Positions 1-7,492 of a stretch of DNA of 64,000 bases are shown in pieces. The translations under genes were made by a program, and so were the position numbers. The notes below the pieces were generated by a model, which saw only the letters and a program-made list of their open reading frames with translations, did no database searches and was not told the origin of the DNA. Within the stretch, counting starts at the first letter, position 1, and every line of letters begins with the position of its first letter. Source of the stretch: CAYQUO01 sp964420835 (GTDB lineage Bacteria > Chloroflexota > Anaerolineae > Anaerolineales > Anaerolineaceae); contig CAYQUO010000003.1 in the NCBI GenBank assembly GCA_964420835.1, positions 145,977-209,976 on the forward strand, written 5' to 3'.

Positions 1-813
1 GCCGCTGAACTGGTCTGCCACACTTGCGGGTATCACCGCCACCTGCCACACACCTGCCCGTTATGCGGCAGCCATTCAATCGGGCAATATGGCACTGGTA
101 CAGAAAAAGTCGAAAGGGAGATCAAATCCCTTTTTCCCCATGCCCGGGTCGTGCGCTGGGACGCCGGCACCACCAGGAAGAAAGGCTCCCATGACCTGCT
201 GCTCTCTCACTTCACCCACCACCAGGCGGATATCTTGGTAGGCACCCAGATGGTGGCTAAAAGCCTGGACCTGCCACTGGTGACGCTAGTCGGGGTTGTT
301 CTTGCAGATATCGGATTAAGTTTTCCGGATTTCCGGGCGGCAGAACGAACCTTTCAACTCCTTACCCAGGTGGTTGGAAGGGCTGGCCGCAGCCAACTGG
401 GCGGCAGAGCCATTTTGCAGACCTATCAGCCGGAAAACCCTGCCATCCGGATGGCAGCAAAGCACGATACAGACGGCTTCTATCGGTATGAAATCGAACA
501 ACGAAAAAAACTTGCCTACCCGCCTTTCTCCCGGATGGTTCGGCTGGAAGTGAGGCACTTTCGATCCGCCACAGTTGAATCCGCCGCTGAAAGGTATCAC
601 AGCACAATCGAACGATGGCTGCAGGAGGATGGGCTTCTGTCAACCGAGATCATCGGGCCTGCCCCCTGCTTCTTTCACAGGCAGGGGGGTATTTTCCGCT
701 GGCATATCATCCTACGAGGGCCGGATCCTGCCAGGCTATTTAAAGGGCGGTCGCTCGAGCCACCCCCTGGGGGTTCCCTGCGCATCCAGGTGGACCCTCC
801 CACCCTTCTATAA
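1..813 (+). CDS. priA: Primosomal protein N' (PriA helicase), C-terminal part
   Basis: 3' part of priA; the reading frame is open from base 1, so the gene begins outside the window. PriA is the 3'-to-5' DNA helicase that restarts stalled replication forks by reloading the primosome. The visible part starts in the zinc-binding insert (VCHTCGYH and CPLCG pairs), followed by the GTGTEKVE segment. Then come the helicase motifs GTQMVAKSLDLPLVT, DFRAAERTFQLLTQVVGRAGR and the C-terminal YPPFSRMVRL stretch. The family usually has GxGHDFP after GTQM; here it reads AKSLDLP, so the histidine is replaced. The stop is followed by about 90 bp before the methyltransferase gene. Confidence 0.93.
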   Translation, partial: AAELVCHTCGYHRHLPHTCPLCGSHSIGQYGTGTEKVEREIKSLFPHARVVRWDAGTTRKKGSHDLLLSHFTHHQADILVGTQMVAKSLDLPLVTLVGVVLADIGLSFPDFRAAERTFQLLTQVVGRAGRSQLGGRAILQTYQPENPAIRMAAKHDTDGFYRYEIEQRKKLAYPPFSRMVRLEVRHFRSATVESAAERYHSTIERWLQEDGLLSTEIIGPAPCFFHRQGGIFRWHIILRGPDPARLFKGRSLEPPPGGSLRIQVDPPTLL

Positions 814-893
814 ACTGCCTTCAGGCCTTTCTCCTGGAATGCTCGCTTCCATTCCCGGGGTCCGGGGCGTCATTCGCTTTATGCAAATCGGTG

Positions 894-904
894 TAAAATG
901 ATTC
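894..904 (+). promoter_or_regulatory. -10 box and GANTC site abutting the ccrM-like start codon
   Basis: TAAAAT (894-899) lies exactly 6 nt before the ATG at 906, so transcription would begin at or next to the start codon. The 6-nt gap contains GATTC (900-904), a match to GANTC, the site methylated by CcrM-type enzymes. A second GATTC is at 935-939 inside the gene. No Shine-Dalgarno sequence and no convincing -35 hexamer are seen. The promoter assignment is inference from spacing. Confidence 0.5.
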
Positions 905-905
905 C

Positions 906-1985
906 ATGAACCCGGAACTTCCCATTAACTCCGTGATTCTTGGCGATTGTCTGCAGGTATTACCCGGGCTGCCGGAAAAATCAATCGACCTCATTTTCGC
1001 AGACCCGCCTTATAACCTGCAGCTTCAGAACGATCTATACCGACCGAATATGACCCTTGTTGACGGCGTGAATGAGGAATGGGACCGGTTCGCAAACTTC
1101 CAGGAATATGATGATTTCAGCCGGAAGTGGCTGGAGGCCTGCCGAAGAATTCTCAAAGACAACGGCACCCTCTGGGTGATCGGCTCCTATCATAATATCT
1201 ATCGCCTGGGAAGCATAATGCAGGATTTGGGCTTCTGGTTCCTGAACGACCTTGTCTGGATCAAGACCAACCCCATGCCGAACTTTCGCGGCGTCCGTTT
1301 TACCAATGCTCATGAGACTCTCATCTGGGCATCCAAGTTCAAAGGTGCTCGTTATACATTCAACCACCACGCCATGAAATCAATGAATGATGACCGCCAG
1401 ATGCGCAGCGACTGGGTCCTCTCAATCTGCTCCGGAAGCGAGCGTATCCGCATCCATGGCGAGAAAGCACATCCCACGCAAAAGCCTGAAAGCCTGCTCT
1501 ACCGGGTCATCCTCTCCTCAACCAAACCCGGTGATGTGGTGTTGGACCCGTTTTTTGGCACGGGGACAACCGGCGCCGTTGCCGCCCGGCTTGGCCGCCG
1601 CTGGATCGGCGTCGAGCGGGTCAGTGGATATGTGGAGATCGCAAGAAGCCGTCTTTCTGCGATCACCCCGGAGTTCTTCCCCGAGGAGGCGCTCGATGTC
1701 CGCGGGGGGAGGCAGCTTCAACAGCGCATCCCATTTGGGGCTCTTCTGGAGAATGGACTTTTGCAACCAGGCCAGCTTCTTTATTTCAAAGGCAACCGAC
1801 AACAGGCTGCCATGGTTAAAGCGGACGGCACATTGCGGCTCAACGGTTCCCAGGGATCGATCCACTCCCTGGGATCTCACCTGATGAATGGCAGCCCATG
1901 CAATGGCTGGGAGCATTGGTATTATGAGGACGATCGGGGATCCTTAAAACCCATTAACGACCTGCGTCAACTGCTCGCCCCATAA
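906..1985 (+). CDS. ccrM: CcrM-type DNA adenine-N6 methyltransferase (GANTC-specific family)
   Basis: 359-residue beta-class adenine-N6 methyltransferase that closely follows Caulobacter CcrM along its whole length. The catalytic DPPYNLQL is at residues 33-40. Next come the GSYHNIYR, NPMPNFRG, NAHETLIWASK and AHPTQKPE blocks, then the SAM-binding DPFFGTGTTG near residue 214. The C-terminal domain (FGALLENGLL to CNGWEHWYYED) is the one CcrM uses for DNA recognition. Length also matches (CcrM is about 358 aa). No restriction endonuclease lies nearby, so this is an orphan, probably regulatory, methyltransferase. GANTC specificity is inferred from homology. The start at 906 has no Shine-Dalgarno but a -10 box 6 nt upstream. 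Confidence 0.9.
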   Translation: MNPELPINSVILGDCLQVLPGLPEKSIDLIFADPPYNLQLQNDLYRPNMTLVDGVNEEWDRFANFQEYDDFSRKWLEACRRILKDNGTLWVIGSYHNIYRLGSIMQDLGFWFLNDLVWIKTNPMPNFRGVRFTNAHETLIWASKFKGARYTFNHHAMKSMNDDRQMRSDWVLSICSGSERIRIHGEKAHPTQKPESLLYRVILSSTKPGDVVLDPFFGTGTTGAVAARLGRRWIGVERVSGYVEIARSRLSAITPEFFPEEALDVRGGRQLQQRIPFGALLENGLLQPGQLLYFKGNRQQAAMVKADGTLRLNGSQGSIHSLGSHLMNGSPCNGWEHWYYEDDRGSLKPINDLRQLLAP

Positions 1986-2145
1986 CAGGTTGCACTGAAA
2001 TAGATAAAAGTTATTTCGCCTGGCTTCTCTTTGGTGAAGCAGTGGCTTTCAATGTGGCCGCTTGTTGGTGGTTGTATTCCCGTCAAGGATAATGATCAGG
2101 TTAGCCACACCGGCCAACAGGTTCCATAACTAATGATTTAATAAC

Positions 2146-2170
2146 AACGCCCCGATCTTCTCGGGGCGTT
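2146..2170. terminator. Bidirectional hairpin terminator between convergent genes
   Basis: Perfect 10-bp stem AACGCCCCGA / TCGGGGCGTT with a 5-nt loop. T-rich sequence follows on the plus strand (TTTCTT), and the minus-strand reading also enters a T-rich run. It lies between the convergent ccrM-like gene and the rho/M23 pair and can serve both. Confidence 0.8.
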
Positions 2171-2194
2171 TCTTAATTGCCACGTGTTAATGGA

Positions 2195-3304
2195 TCAGGG
2201 CAGAACATGCCATGGGTTGATAAATCCGCCCAGGTAGCGAATCTCAAAGTGAAGGTGTGCGCCCGTCGAATTACCGGTGCTTCCAGCCAGGCCAATGTAC
2301 TGGCCCTGGGTGACATTCTGCCCGCAAAAGACGTTGATCTGCGCCAGGTGGGCATACAGCGTATGGTAGCCATTGTTATGATCAATCATGATCATGTTGC
2401 CATAACCGCCGCCGATCGCTCCGGCATAGACAACCACTCCACTGTCCGATGCATAGATCGGAGCGCCCTCGCCGGCAGCGATGTCGATCGCCAGGTGACC
2501 CGACCAGTAATCGTTCCCGGAAAGGAAATGCTGCATTGCCGGCCAGACGAAATATCCGGTGCCAACATTCCCCCCGGCCGGGACCGCGCAAGCTCCCGGT
2601 CCGGCCACCCCTTTGGTCACGCCTGACCGGTCCCTGTAAGGGACAGCCACAACCCATTGTTGCATCTCCCGAGACCCTCCCGGGATCATAATGTATTGCC
2701 CCGGCTCAATCTCGGGGTCCAGGATGTCAAGCCTGTTGCCGGGCCACTCCACGATATCTTTTACGGAAGCCTTGTAGGTCTGGGCCACCTTCTCCAATGT
2801 ATCACCTTCCTTCCACTGGTAATAGATCCCATCCGTGGGAGGGATCTTTAACTTTAGCCCAATGGAGATCATGTGTACATCATCGTTCAACAAGTTGTAG
2901 TTGGCCCATAACACGCTTTCCGGCTTGATCTTGAACTGGTTGGCAATCCCAAAGATGGAATCCCCTTTTTTAATTTCATAATCACTGGCAGTGGAGCTCG
3001 ACCTGTTCGGTATGGTGGTATGTGCATCCGGGACACGAATGAGGGCGGCTGTGGATTCCCCATAATGGTAATCGGGCAAACTGGCGCCCATCGTTGCCGG
3101 GGCGGTAGGTTGCACTTCCGCGGCTTGTTCAGCCCTGGCTCGTGAAGCAGCAGCCTGAACCACCGGAGAGCGGATGATCAGCAGGGCCAGCATGGTCAGA
3201 GACATGACGATGGCGATCGCCCAAAGCGCCCTCGGCAGCCATGCCGGCAGCCGGTCTGTTCTGGCGTTATTCCCATTGCCCTTCTTCAGAGGAGCAACTT
3301 TCAC
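2195..3304 (-). CDS. LysM / M23 peptidase, membrane-anchored cell-wall hydrolase
   Basis: 369-residue protein with one N-terminal membrane segment (about residues 25-48) and a short linker. Two LysM-like repeats follow: one near 108-152 (KKGDSIFGIANQFKI) and one near 161-207 (KEGDTLEKVAQTYKA). The C-terminal M23 (LytM) domain carries HLAID near residue 269, YHTLYAHL and HLHFE near 350, the zinc-binding and catalytic pattern of active glycyl-glycine-type endopeptidases. It likely cuts or regulates peptidoglycan outside the membrane. Its start overlaps the rho stop by 4 bp, so the two are co-translated. The shared terminator is 25 bp downstream. Confidence 0.9.
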   Translation of the reverse strand: MKVAPLKKGNGNNARTDRLPAWLPRALWAIAIVMSLTMLALLIIRSPVVQAAASRARAEQAAEVQPTAPATMGASLPDYHYGESTAALIRVPDAHTTIPNRSSSTASDYEIKKGDSIFGIANQFKIKPESVLWANYNLLNDDVHMISIGLKLKIPPTDGIYYQWKEGDTLEKVAQTYKASVKDIVEWPGNRLDILDPEIEPGQYIMIPGGSREMQQWVVAVPYRDRSGVTKGVAGPGACAVPAGGNVGTGYFVWPAMQHFLSGNDYWSGHLAIDIAAGEGAPIYASDSGVVVYAGAIGGGYGNMIMIDHNNGYHTLYAHLAQINVFCGQNVTQGQYIGLAGSTGNSTGAHLHFEIRYLGGFINPWHVLP

Positions 3305-4575
3305 ATCTCCTCCGTCAGGCTCTCCAGGAATTCAAGGTTGTTTTTGGTCTTCAGCATTCTTTGAGTCAGTGCTTCGGTGGCCACGGCCGGGTCCATGCCA
3401 GCGCCCTGCGGAGGCTGTCCCACCATTTGAAGGTACATGCGCCGCATCAACCACACCCGCTGCAGGATGTCCGGCCCCAGCAGAAGATCCTCCCGGCGTG
3501 TGGAAGACCGCTCAAGATCAATGGCTGGAAATATTCGCCTCTCCTGCAACCTGCGGGAGAGGTGCAGTTCCATGTTCCCGGTACCTTTAAATTCTTCGAA
3601 AACGACATCGTCCAGGCGTGAACCCGTATCCACCAGCGCTGTTGCAATGATGGTCAGGCTTCCACCTTCCTCGATGTTACGGGCCGCACCGAAAAAGCGC
3701 TTGGGGGGGTAAAGTGCAGATGGGTCCATGCCTCCGGAGAGTGTCCTGCCTGATGGGTTCACTACCAGGTTGTAAGCCCTGGCCAGCCGTGTCAGGCTGT
3801 CCATAAGGATGACAACATCACGGCCGATCTCGACCAGGCGTTTGGCTCGCTCGAGGGCAATTTCAGCTGTACGCACATGGGAAGAGACCGGCTCATCAAA
3901 CGTGGATGCCACCACCTCGGCATCCACCGACCTGTCCATATCGGTCACTTCTTCCGGCCGCTCGCCGATCAGGGCGATGATCAAGTGTACATCCGGGTAG
4001 CGCACTGATATTGAATTTGCCATTTGTTTCAGAATGGTCGTTTTCCCGGCTTTCGGTGGCGAAACGATCATGCCGCGCTGTCCCCGGCCAATGGGGGCGA
4101 TCAGGTTGATCATCCGGGTGGAGAGGATGCTCCGATCCGTTTCCAGGTCAAACCGTTTGTCCGGGAATATCGGAGTTAAACTCTCAAAAGATGGCCGTGT
4201 ACGGGCCTCCTCGGTGGGCAGACCATTGATCGTTTCTACTTTTAACAAGCCATAATGTCGTTCGGAGTCTCTCGGGGGGCGCACGTGACCGATGACAAGA
4301 TCACCGGCCCGCAGGTCATATCGCCTCAACTGGGCCTGGGAAACATAGACATCATCCGAGCCAACCTGGTAGTTTGTACGCAGGAAACCGATGCCCTCAT
4401 TCATTATCTCAAGAATTCCGCCCCGCACCTCCAGCCCTTCACGTTCAGCCTCCAGTTGACGGATTCGGATAATCAGGTTTTCCTTTTTCAGGTGGTTGGC
4501 GTTCGGTATTTCCATCTCGCCGGCAAGGGCGCGAAGCTCGGACAGGGGTGAATTTTCAAGTTCAAGTATTTTCAT
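3301..4575 (-). CDS. rho: Transcription termination factor Rho
   Basis: 424-residue hexameric RNA-dependent ATPase that ends transcription at unstructured C-rich RNA. Domains in order: Rho_N helical domain (SPLSELRALAGEMEIPNANHLKKENLI), the cold-shock-like primary RNA site (GILEIMNEGIGFLRTNYQVG), then the RecA-like ATPase. The ATPase shows SPPKAGKTT (Walker A), the Q-loop-type RLVEIGRDVV region and VVILMDSLTRLARAYN (Walker B). Length is typical for Rho without a long acidic insert. It is preceded by a good promoter and a leader of about 185 nt, compatible with the autogenous attenuation known for rho in other bacteria. It overlaps the LysM/M23 gene downstream. Confidence 0.97.
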   Translation of the reverse strand: MKILELENSPLSELRALAGEMEIPNANHLKKENLIIRIRQLEAEREGLEVRGGILEIMNEGIGFLRTNYQVGSDDVYVSQAQLRRYDLRAGDLVIGHVRPPRDSERHYGLLKVETINGLPTEEARTRPSFESLTPIFPDKRFDLETDRSILSTRMINLIAPIGRGQRGMIVSPPKAGKTTILKQMANSISVRYPDVHLIIALIGERPEEVTDMDRSVDAEVVASTFDEPVSSHVRTAEIALERAKRLVEIGRDVVILMDSLTRLARAYNLVVNPSGRTLSGGMDPSALYPPKRFFGAARNIEEGGSLTIIATALVDTGSRLDDVVFEEFKGTGNMELHLSRRLQERRIFPAIDLERSSTRREDLLLGPDILQRVWLMRRMYLQMVGQPPQGAGMDPAVATEALTQRMLKTKNNLEFLESLTEEM

Positions 4576-4909
4576 ATGGATTGATCTCTTGTTTTATCGG
4601 GGTTTTGTCAATCAGGGCTGCGCACCTCTTTCCCCATGGGGCGAGATGGCGTATTGGTAGGGTTGATGGAATGGTTTTGGGATAACTGTCAATACCTGCT
4701 GGATTCAATTACGCAGTTGTTCTGGTATTCCCTGCTTCAAGTTCAGCCTGCCATATTGGATAACGCATTATAGCATGCCAAAAAGGAATTCGCAAGATAA
4801 ATTAAATGGGTTTTTGTCAAGGTTTTATCAATCAAATGTCAAGTCTTCTTCCCAACCCAGCGCGATGATGAAAACGAAATAATCTTGTACGGTCGTTTCG
4901 AGGAGATGA
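4576..4909. other. Divergent intergenic region with the rho leader
   Basis: 334 bp without a gene, between divergent rho and the DUF4349-like gene. It holds the rho promoter (4767-4795) and its leader, including a CCCCATGGGG palindrome near 4633-4642. The side facing the 4910 gene is A/T-rich with GTCAA repeats near 4815-4845 but shows no clear promoter for that gene. Confidence 0.6.
4767..4795 (-). promoter_or_regulatory. Sigma-70 type promoter of rho
   Basis: On the minus strand TTGCGA (4790-4795), a 17-bp spacer and a consensus TATAAT (4767-4772). Predicted start near 4760 gives a leader of about 185 nt before the rho ATG. Confidence 0.7.
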
Positions 4910-5602
4910 ATGGATATGACGAAAACCGGTATTCACAGAATCATCCTGGCGATTTCGTTTCTCATGATCATTAATGGATGTGCTCCTGGTCTGGCAACTG
5001 GGCCAGCCCTTTTGCCCACCGAAAATCAAGCCTGGCCTGTTCCAATCGCTGTTTATCCCATTAAGAAAGGTTTTTCCCGGCATGGCGGCCTGAACGGCTG
5101 TCAGTTGGGGTTGGAAGTCGAAAATATCGGGCTGGCAAACGAACAGGTTCACCAAATCGTCCATCGTTTGGGAGGGCGCATCCTGGTGGTCGAATCCTGG
5201 TTTGTGGGAAACCGGCCTTATACCCGTTTTGAGATCGCCATCCCCTATGAAATGTGGAGAACCTCCCTCTACGAGTTCACCAGTCTCGGCACCACGGTTC
5301 CCATGGCTCCTGCCACAGATGGACAAGAGTTGCCAGGCAACTGCCCTGTCTACAGCAATGAGATCTGCTTCACCTTGCTTCTGCAGCAGCGCCTGCCCTC
5401 AAGGATTCCTCCAGGCCTGATGATTGGCTGGGATCCGGCAGCGACCTTCGACCATGCTTTCCATGTCACCTCAACCATGTTCATTTTCGTTGCCAATGCA
5501 CTTATCTGGTTAATGGTGGTTGGTGGTCCTCCCATTCTTATCGCTTGGGCCATATGGCGCCTGTTCCGTCATTTCAGGAACAAACACTCCCTCACCGATT
5601 AA
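4910..5602 (+). CDS. Lipoprotein with C-terminal membrane segment, DUF4349-like
   Basis: 230-residue predicted lipoprotein: hydrophobic signal then INGC lipobox near residue 24. The middle contains a divergent repeat typical of DUF4349 proteins (LEVENIGLANEQVHQIVHRLGG, then IAIPYEMWRTSLYEFTSLG). The C terminus is a membrane segment (FVANALIWLMVVGGPPILIAWAIW) with a basic tail. The DUF4349 assignment rests on this pattern and is tentative; the protein is shorter than usual for that family. GAGGAG at 4900-4905 favours the second ATG at 4916. The function of the family is unknown. It is followed by the VWA lipoprotein 65 bp downstream, possibly in one unit. Confidence 0.65.
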   Translation: MDMTKTGIHRIILAISFLMIINGCAPGLATGPALLPTENQAWPVPIAVYPIKKGFSRHGGLNGCQLGLEVENIGLANEQVHQIVHRLGGRILVVESWFVGNRPYTRFEIAIPYEMWRTSLYEFTSLGTTVPMAPATDGQELPGNCPVYSNEICFTLLLQQRLPSRIPPGLMIGWDPAATFDHAFHVTSTMFIFVANALIWLMVVGGPPILIAWAIWRLFRHFRNKHSLTD

Positions 5603-5667
5603 TGCTCTTATTACCGGAAGTTCAGTAACTCGGCCCTTCAAATCCTATGCCATCAAAGGAGAAGAAA

Positions 5668-7419
5668 ATGAAAACCCGAACCTATCCATTGCTCATTCTA
5701 CTGGTCTGTTTGTGCGCATCCTGTGCTCCATGGTTCCCCCCGTTGTCTCCAAAACAAACCGAACCACCGGTGGTGGGTGCACCTGCCGTTGAACATCCTA
5801 CAACGACCCTCCCGCAATCCCCCCTGGGTGGAGAATCCATGGACGAAACGGAAAAAGCCAACATCGGCCGAGAAGGCCAAACCGGCCAGCAATACACCTC
5901 GCCTTCGGCTCCCCAGGAGTATTCCGTCGGGCAGGATCTGTTTCCACCCGCTCCCATGGCCGGCCTGGTTCCATTTCCACAGCCAACAGCGCTGGCTTCC
6001 GCCCCCTTTGCACCGCACCCGCCCATTCCAGCACCTGCCAATTCCGCGCCGGCAGATAATTATTTTCAGAACTACGGAATTAATCCGTTCATGGATGCAC
6101 GCGAAGATCACCTTTCCACATTCGGGCTGGATGTGGACACCGCCTCCTATTCGGTTGCCCGCAACTATATAAATAGTGGTTTCCTCCCTCCGGCGGATGC
6201 GATCCGCGTGGAGGAATTCATCAATTCGTTCGATATGGGGTATCCTGCCCCGCCCGGGGTCGCTTTCGGCATTTATGCGGATGGAGCAACATCCCCGTAT
6301 TGGGATGGAACCCATCTCATTCGGATCGGCATACAGGGTTACCAGGTGCCCGAAGCCCGGCGAAAACCTGCCAACCTTGTATTTGTCATCGATGTCTCGG
6401 GTTCCATGGCCCAGGATAACCGCCTTGAACTGGTCAAGCGCTCATTGAGGCTCCTGGTTGATCGCCTTCACCCGGATGACAGGGTGGGCATCGTTGTATA
6501 CGGCAGCCAAGCCCGAATCCTGCTCGACCCGGTCAATGGGTCAGACAAAGGCGTCATCCTGGAAGCCATCCAGGCCCTGCAACCGGAAGGTTCCACCAAC
6601 GCAGAAGCTGGTTTGATCGTTGGCTATGATATGGCCATGCGGATCTACCGAAATGGGTCCATTAACCGGGTGATCCTTTGCTCTGACGGGGTGGCCAACA
6701 CCGGTGCCACAGACCCCAATGTCATCCTTTCCCGAATTCATGGATACGTCTCCGAGGGCGTTACGCTCACCACGGTGGGTTTTGGCATGGGGAATTTCAA
6801 TGATGTGTTGATGGAACAGATGGCTGACAATGGTGATGGCAATTATTTCTATGTGGATACTATTGATGAAGCCAGGAAGGTCTTTGTAGAGAACCTCGTC
6901 TCCAACCTGCAGGTTATCGCCCGTGATGCGAAGGTGCAGGTCGATTTCAACCCCCAAACGGTGGCCCGGTACCGCCTGCTTGGATATGAGAATCGGGCCA
7001 TCGCCGATCAGGATTTCCGCAATGACAGCGTGGATGCGGGTGAGATCGGCGCAGGTCACGGGGTTACCGCCCTGTATGCCGTCCAGTTGTACCCCAGGGC
7101 CCAGGGCCGGCTTGCCACTGTACAATTGCGCTGGCAGGACCCCGATGACTACAAGGTGCTTGAGATCAATGGGAATGTGAATACTTGGGACCTTGCATCC
7201 ACCTTTGAAAAGGCAGATCCGCACTTTCAACTGGCCGTCATCGTCAGCCAGTTTGCCGAAATCCTGAGGAACAGCCCCTGGTCGGCAGGCACCACACTTC
7301 ACACCATTCGCAACCAGGCTGCACTCCTCTCGGAAAGACTTCCTCGCGACCCGGACGTTCTTGAATTTTATCATCTGGTGGACAGGGCACTTCAGTTGCA
7401 GCAATACATATATGAATGA
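5668..7419 (+). CDS. YfbK-like von Willebrand factor A lipoprotein
   Basis: 583-residue lipoprotein; AAAGGAG 10 nt upstream selects ATG 5668 over an in-frame ATG at 5647. Signal peptide with lipobox CASC, then a long Pro/Ala/Ser-rich linker to about residue 130. Then come the VWA N-terminal domain (NPFMDAREDHLSTFGLDVDT), a VWA domain with MIDAS DVSGSM near 242-247, and the C-terminal DUF3520-type domain. Family members such as E. coli YfbK bind metal through MIDAS and probably mediate extracytoplasmic protein contacts; their exact role is unknown. The missing upstream gene partner (TonB or sigma) and lone position give little further context. A strong bidirectional terminator follows. Confidence 0.88.
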   Translation: MKTRTYPLLILLVCLCASCAPWFPPLSPKQTEPPVVGAPAVEHPTTTLPQSPLGGESMDETEKANIGREGQTGQQYTSPSAPQEYSVGQDLFPPAPMAGLVPFPQPTALASAPFAPHPPIPAPANSAPADNYFQNYGINPFMDAREDHLSTFGLDVDTASYSVARNYINSGFLPPADAIRVEEFINSFDMGYPAPPGVAFGIYADGATSPYWDGTHLIRIGIQGYQVPEARRKPANLVFVIDVSGSMAQDNRLELVKRSLRLLVDRLHPDDRVGIVVYGSQARILLDPVNGSDKGVILEAIQALQPEGSTNAEAGLIVGYDMAMRIYRNGSINRVILCSDGVANTGATDPNVILSRIHGYVSEGVTLTTVGFGMGNFNDVLMEQMADNGDGNYFYVDTIDEARKVFVENLVSNLQVIARDAKVQVDFNPQTVARYRLLGYENRAIADQDFRNDSVDAGEIGAGHGVTALYAVQLYPRAQGRLATVQLRWQDPDDYKVLEINGNVNTWDLASTFEKADPHFQLAVIVSQFAEILRNSPWSAGTTLHTIRNQAALLSERLPRDPDVLEFYHLVDRALQLQQYIYE

Positions 7420-7430
7420 ATCGGGAAACT

Positions 7431-7473
7431 AAATAACCAACCCCGGTCTCAAATCTTCCGGGGTTGGTTATTT
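7431..7473. terminator. Bidirectional intrinsic terminator
   Basis: Perfect 16-bp stem (AAATAACCAACCCCGG pairing with its complement) around an 11-nt loop. The A/T base of the stem gives a U-tract in both directions. It separates the convergent VWA and alpha-2-macroglobulin genes. Confidence 0.9.
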
Positions 7474-7492
7474 AAATTAACTTCTGAACGGC

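Noticed and set aside
6541..7404. 287-codon open frame on the minus strand
   Set aside because: Antisense to the VWA domain with conserved MIDAS residues.
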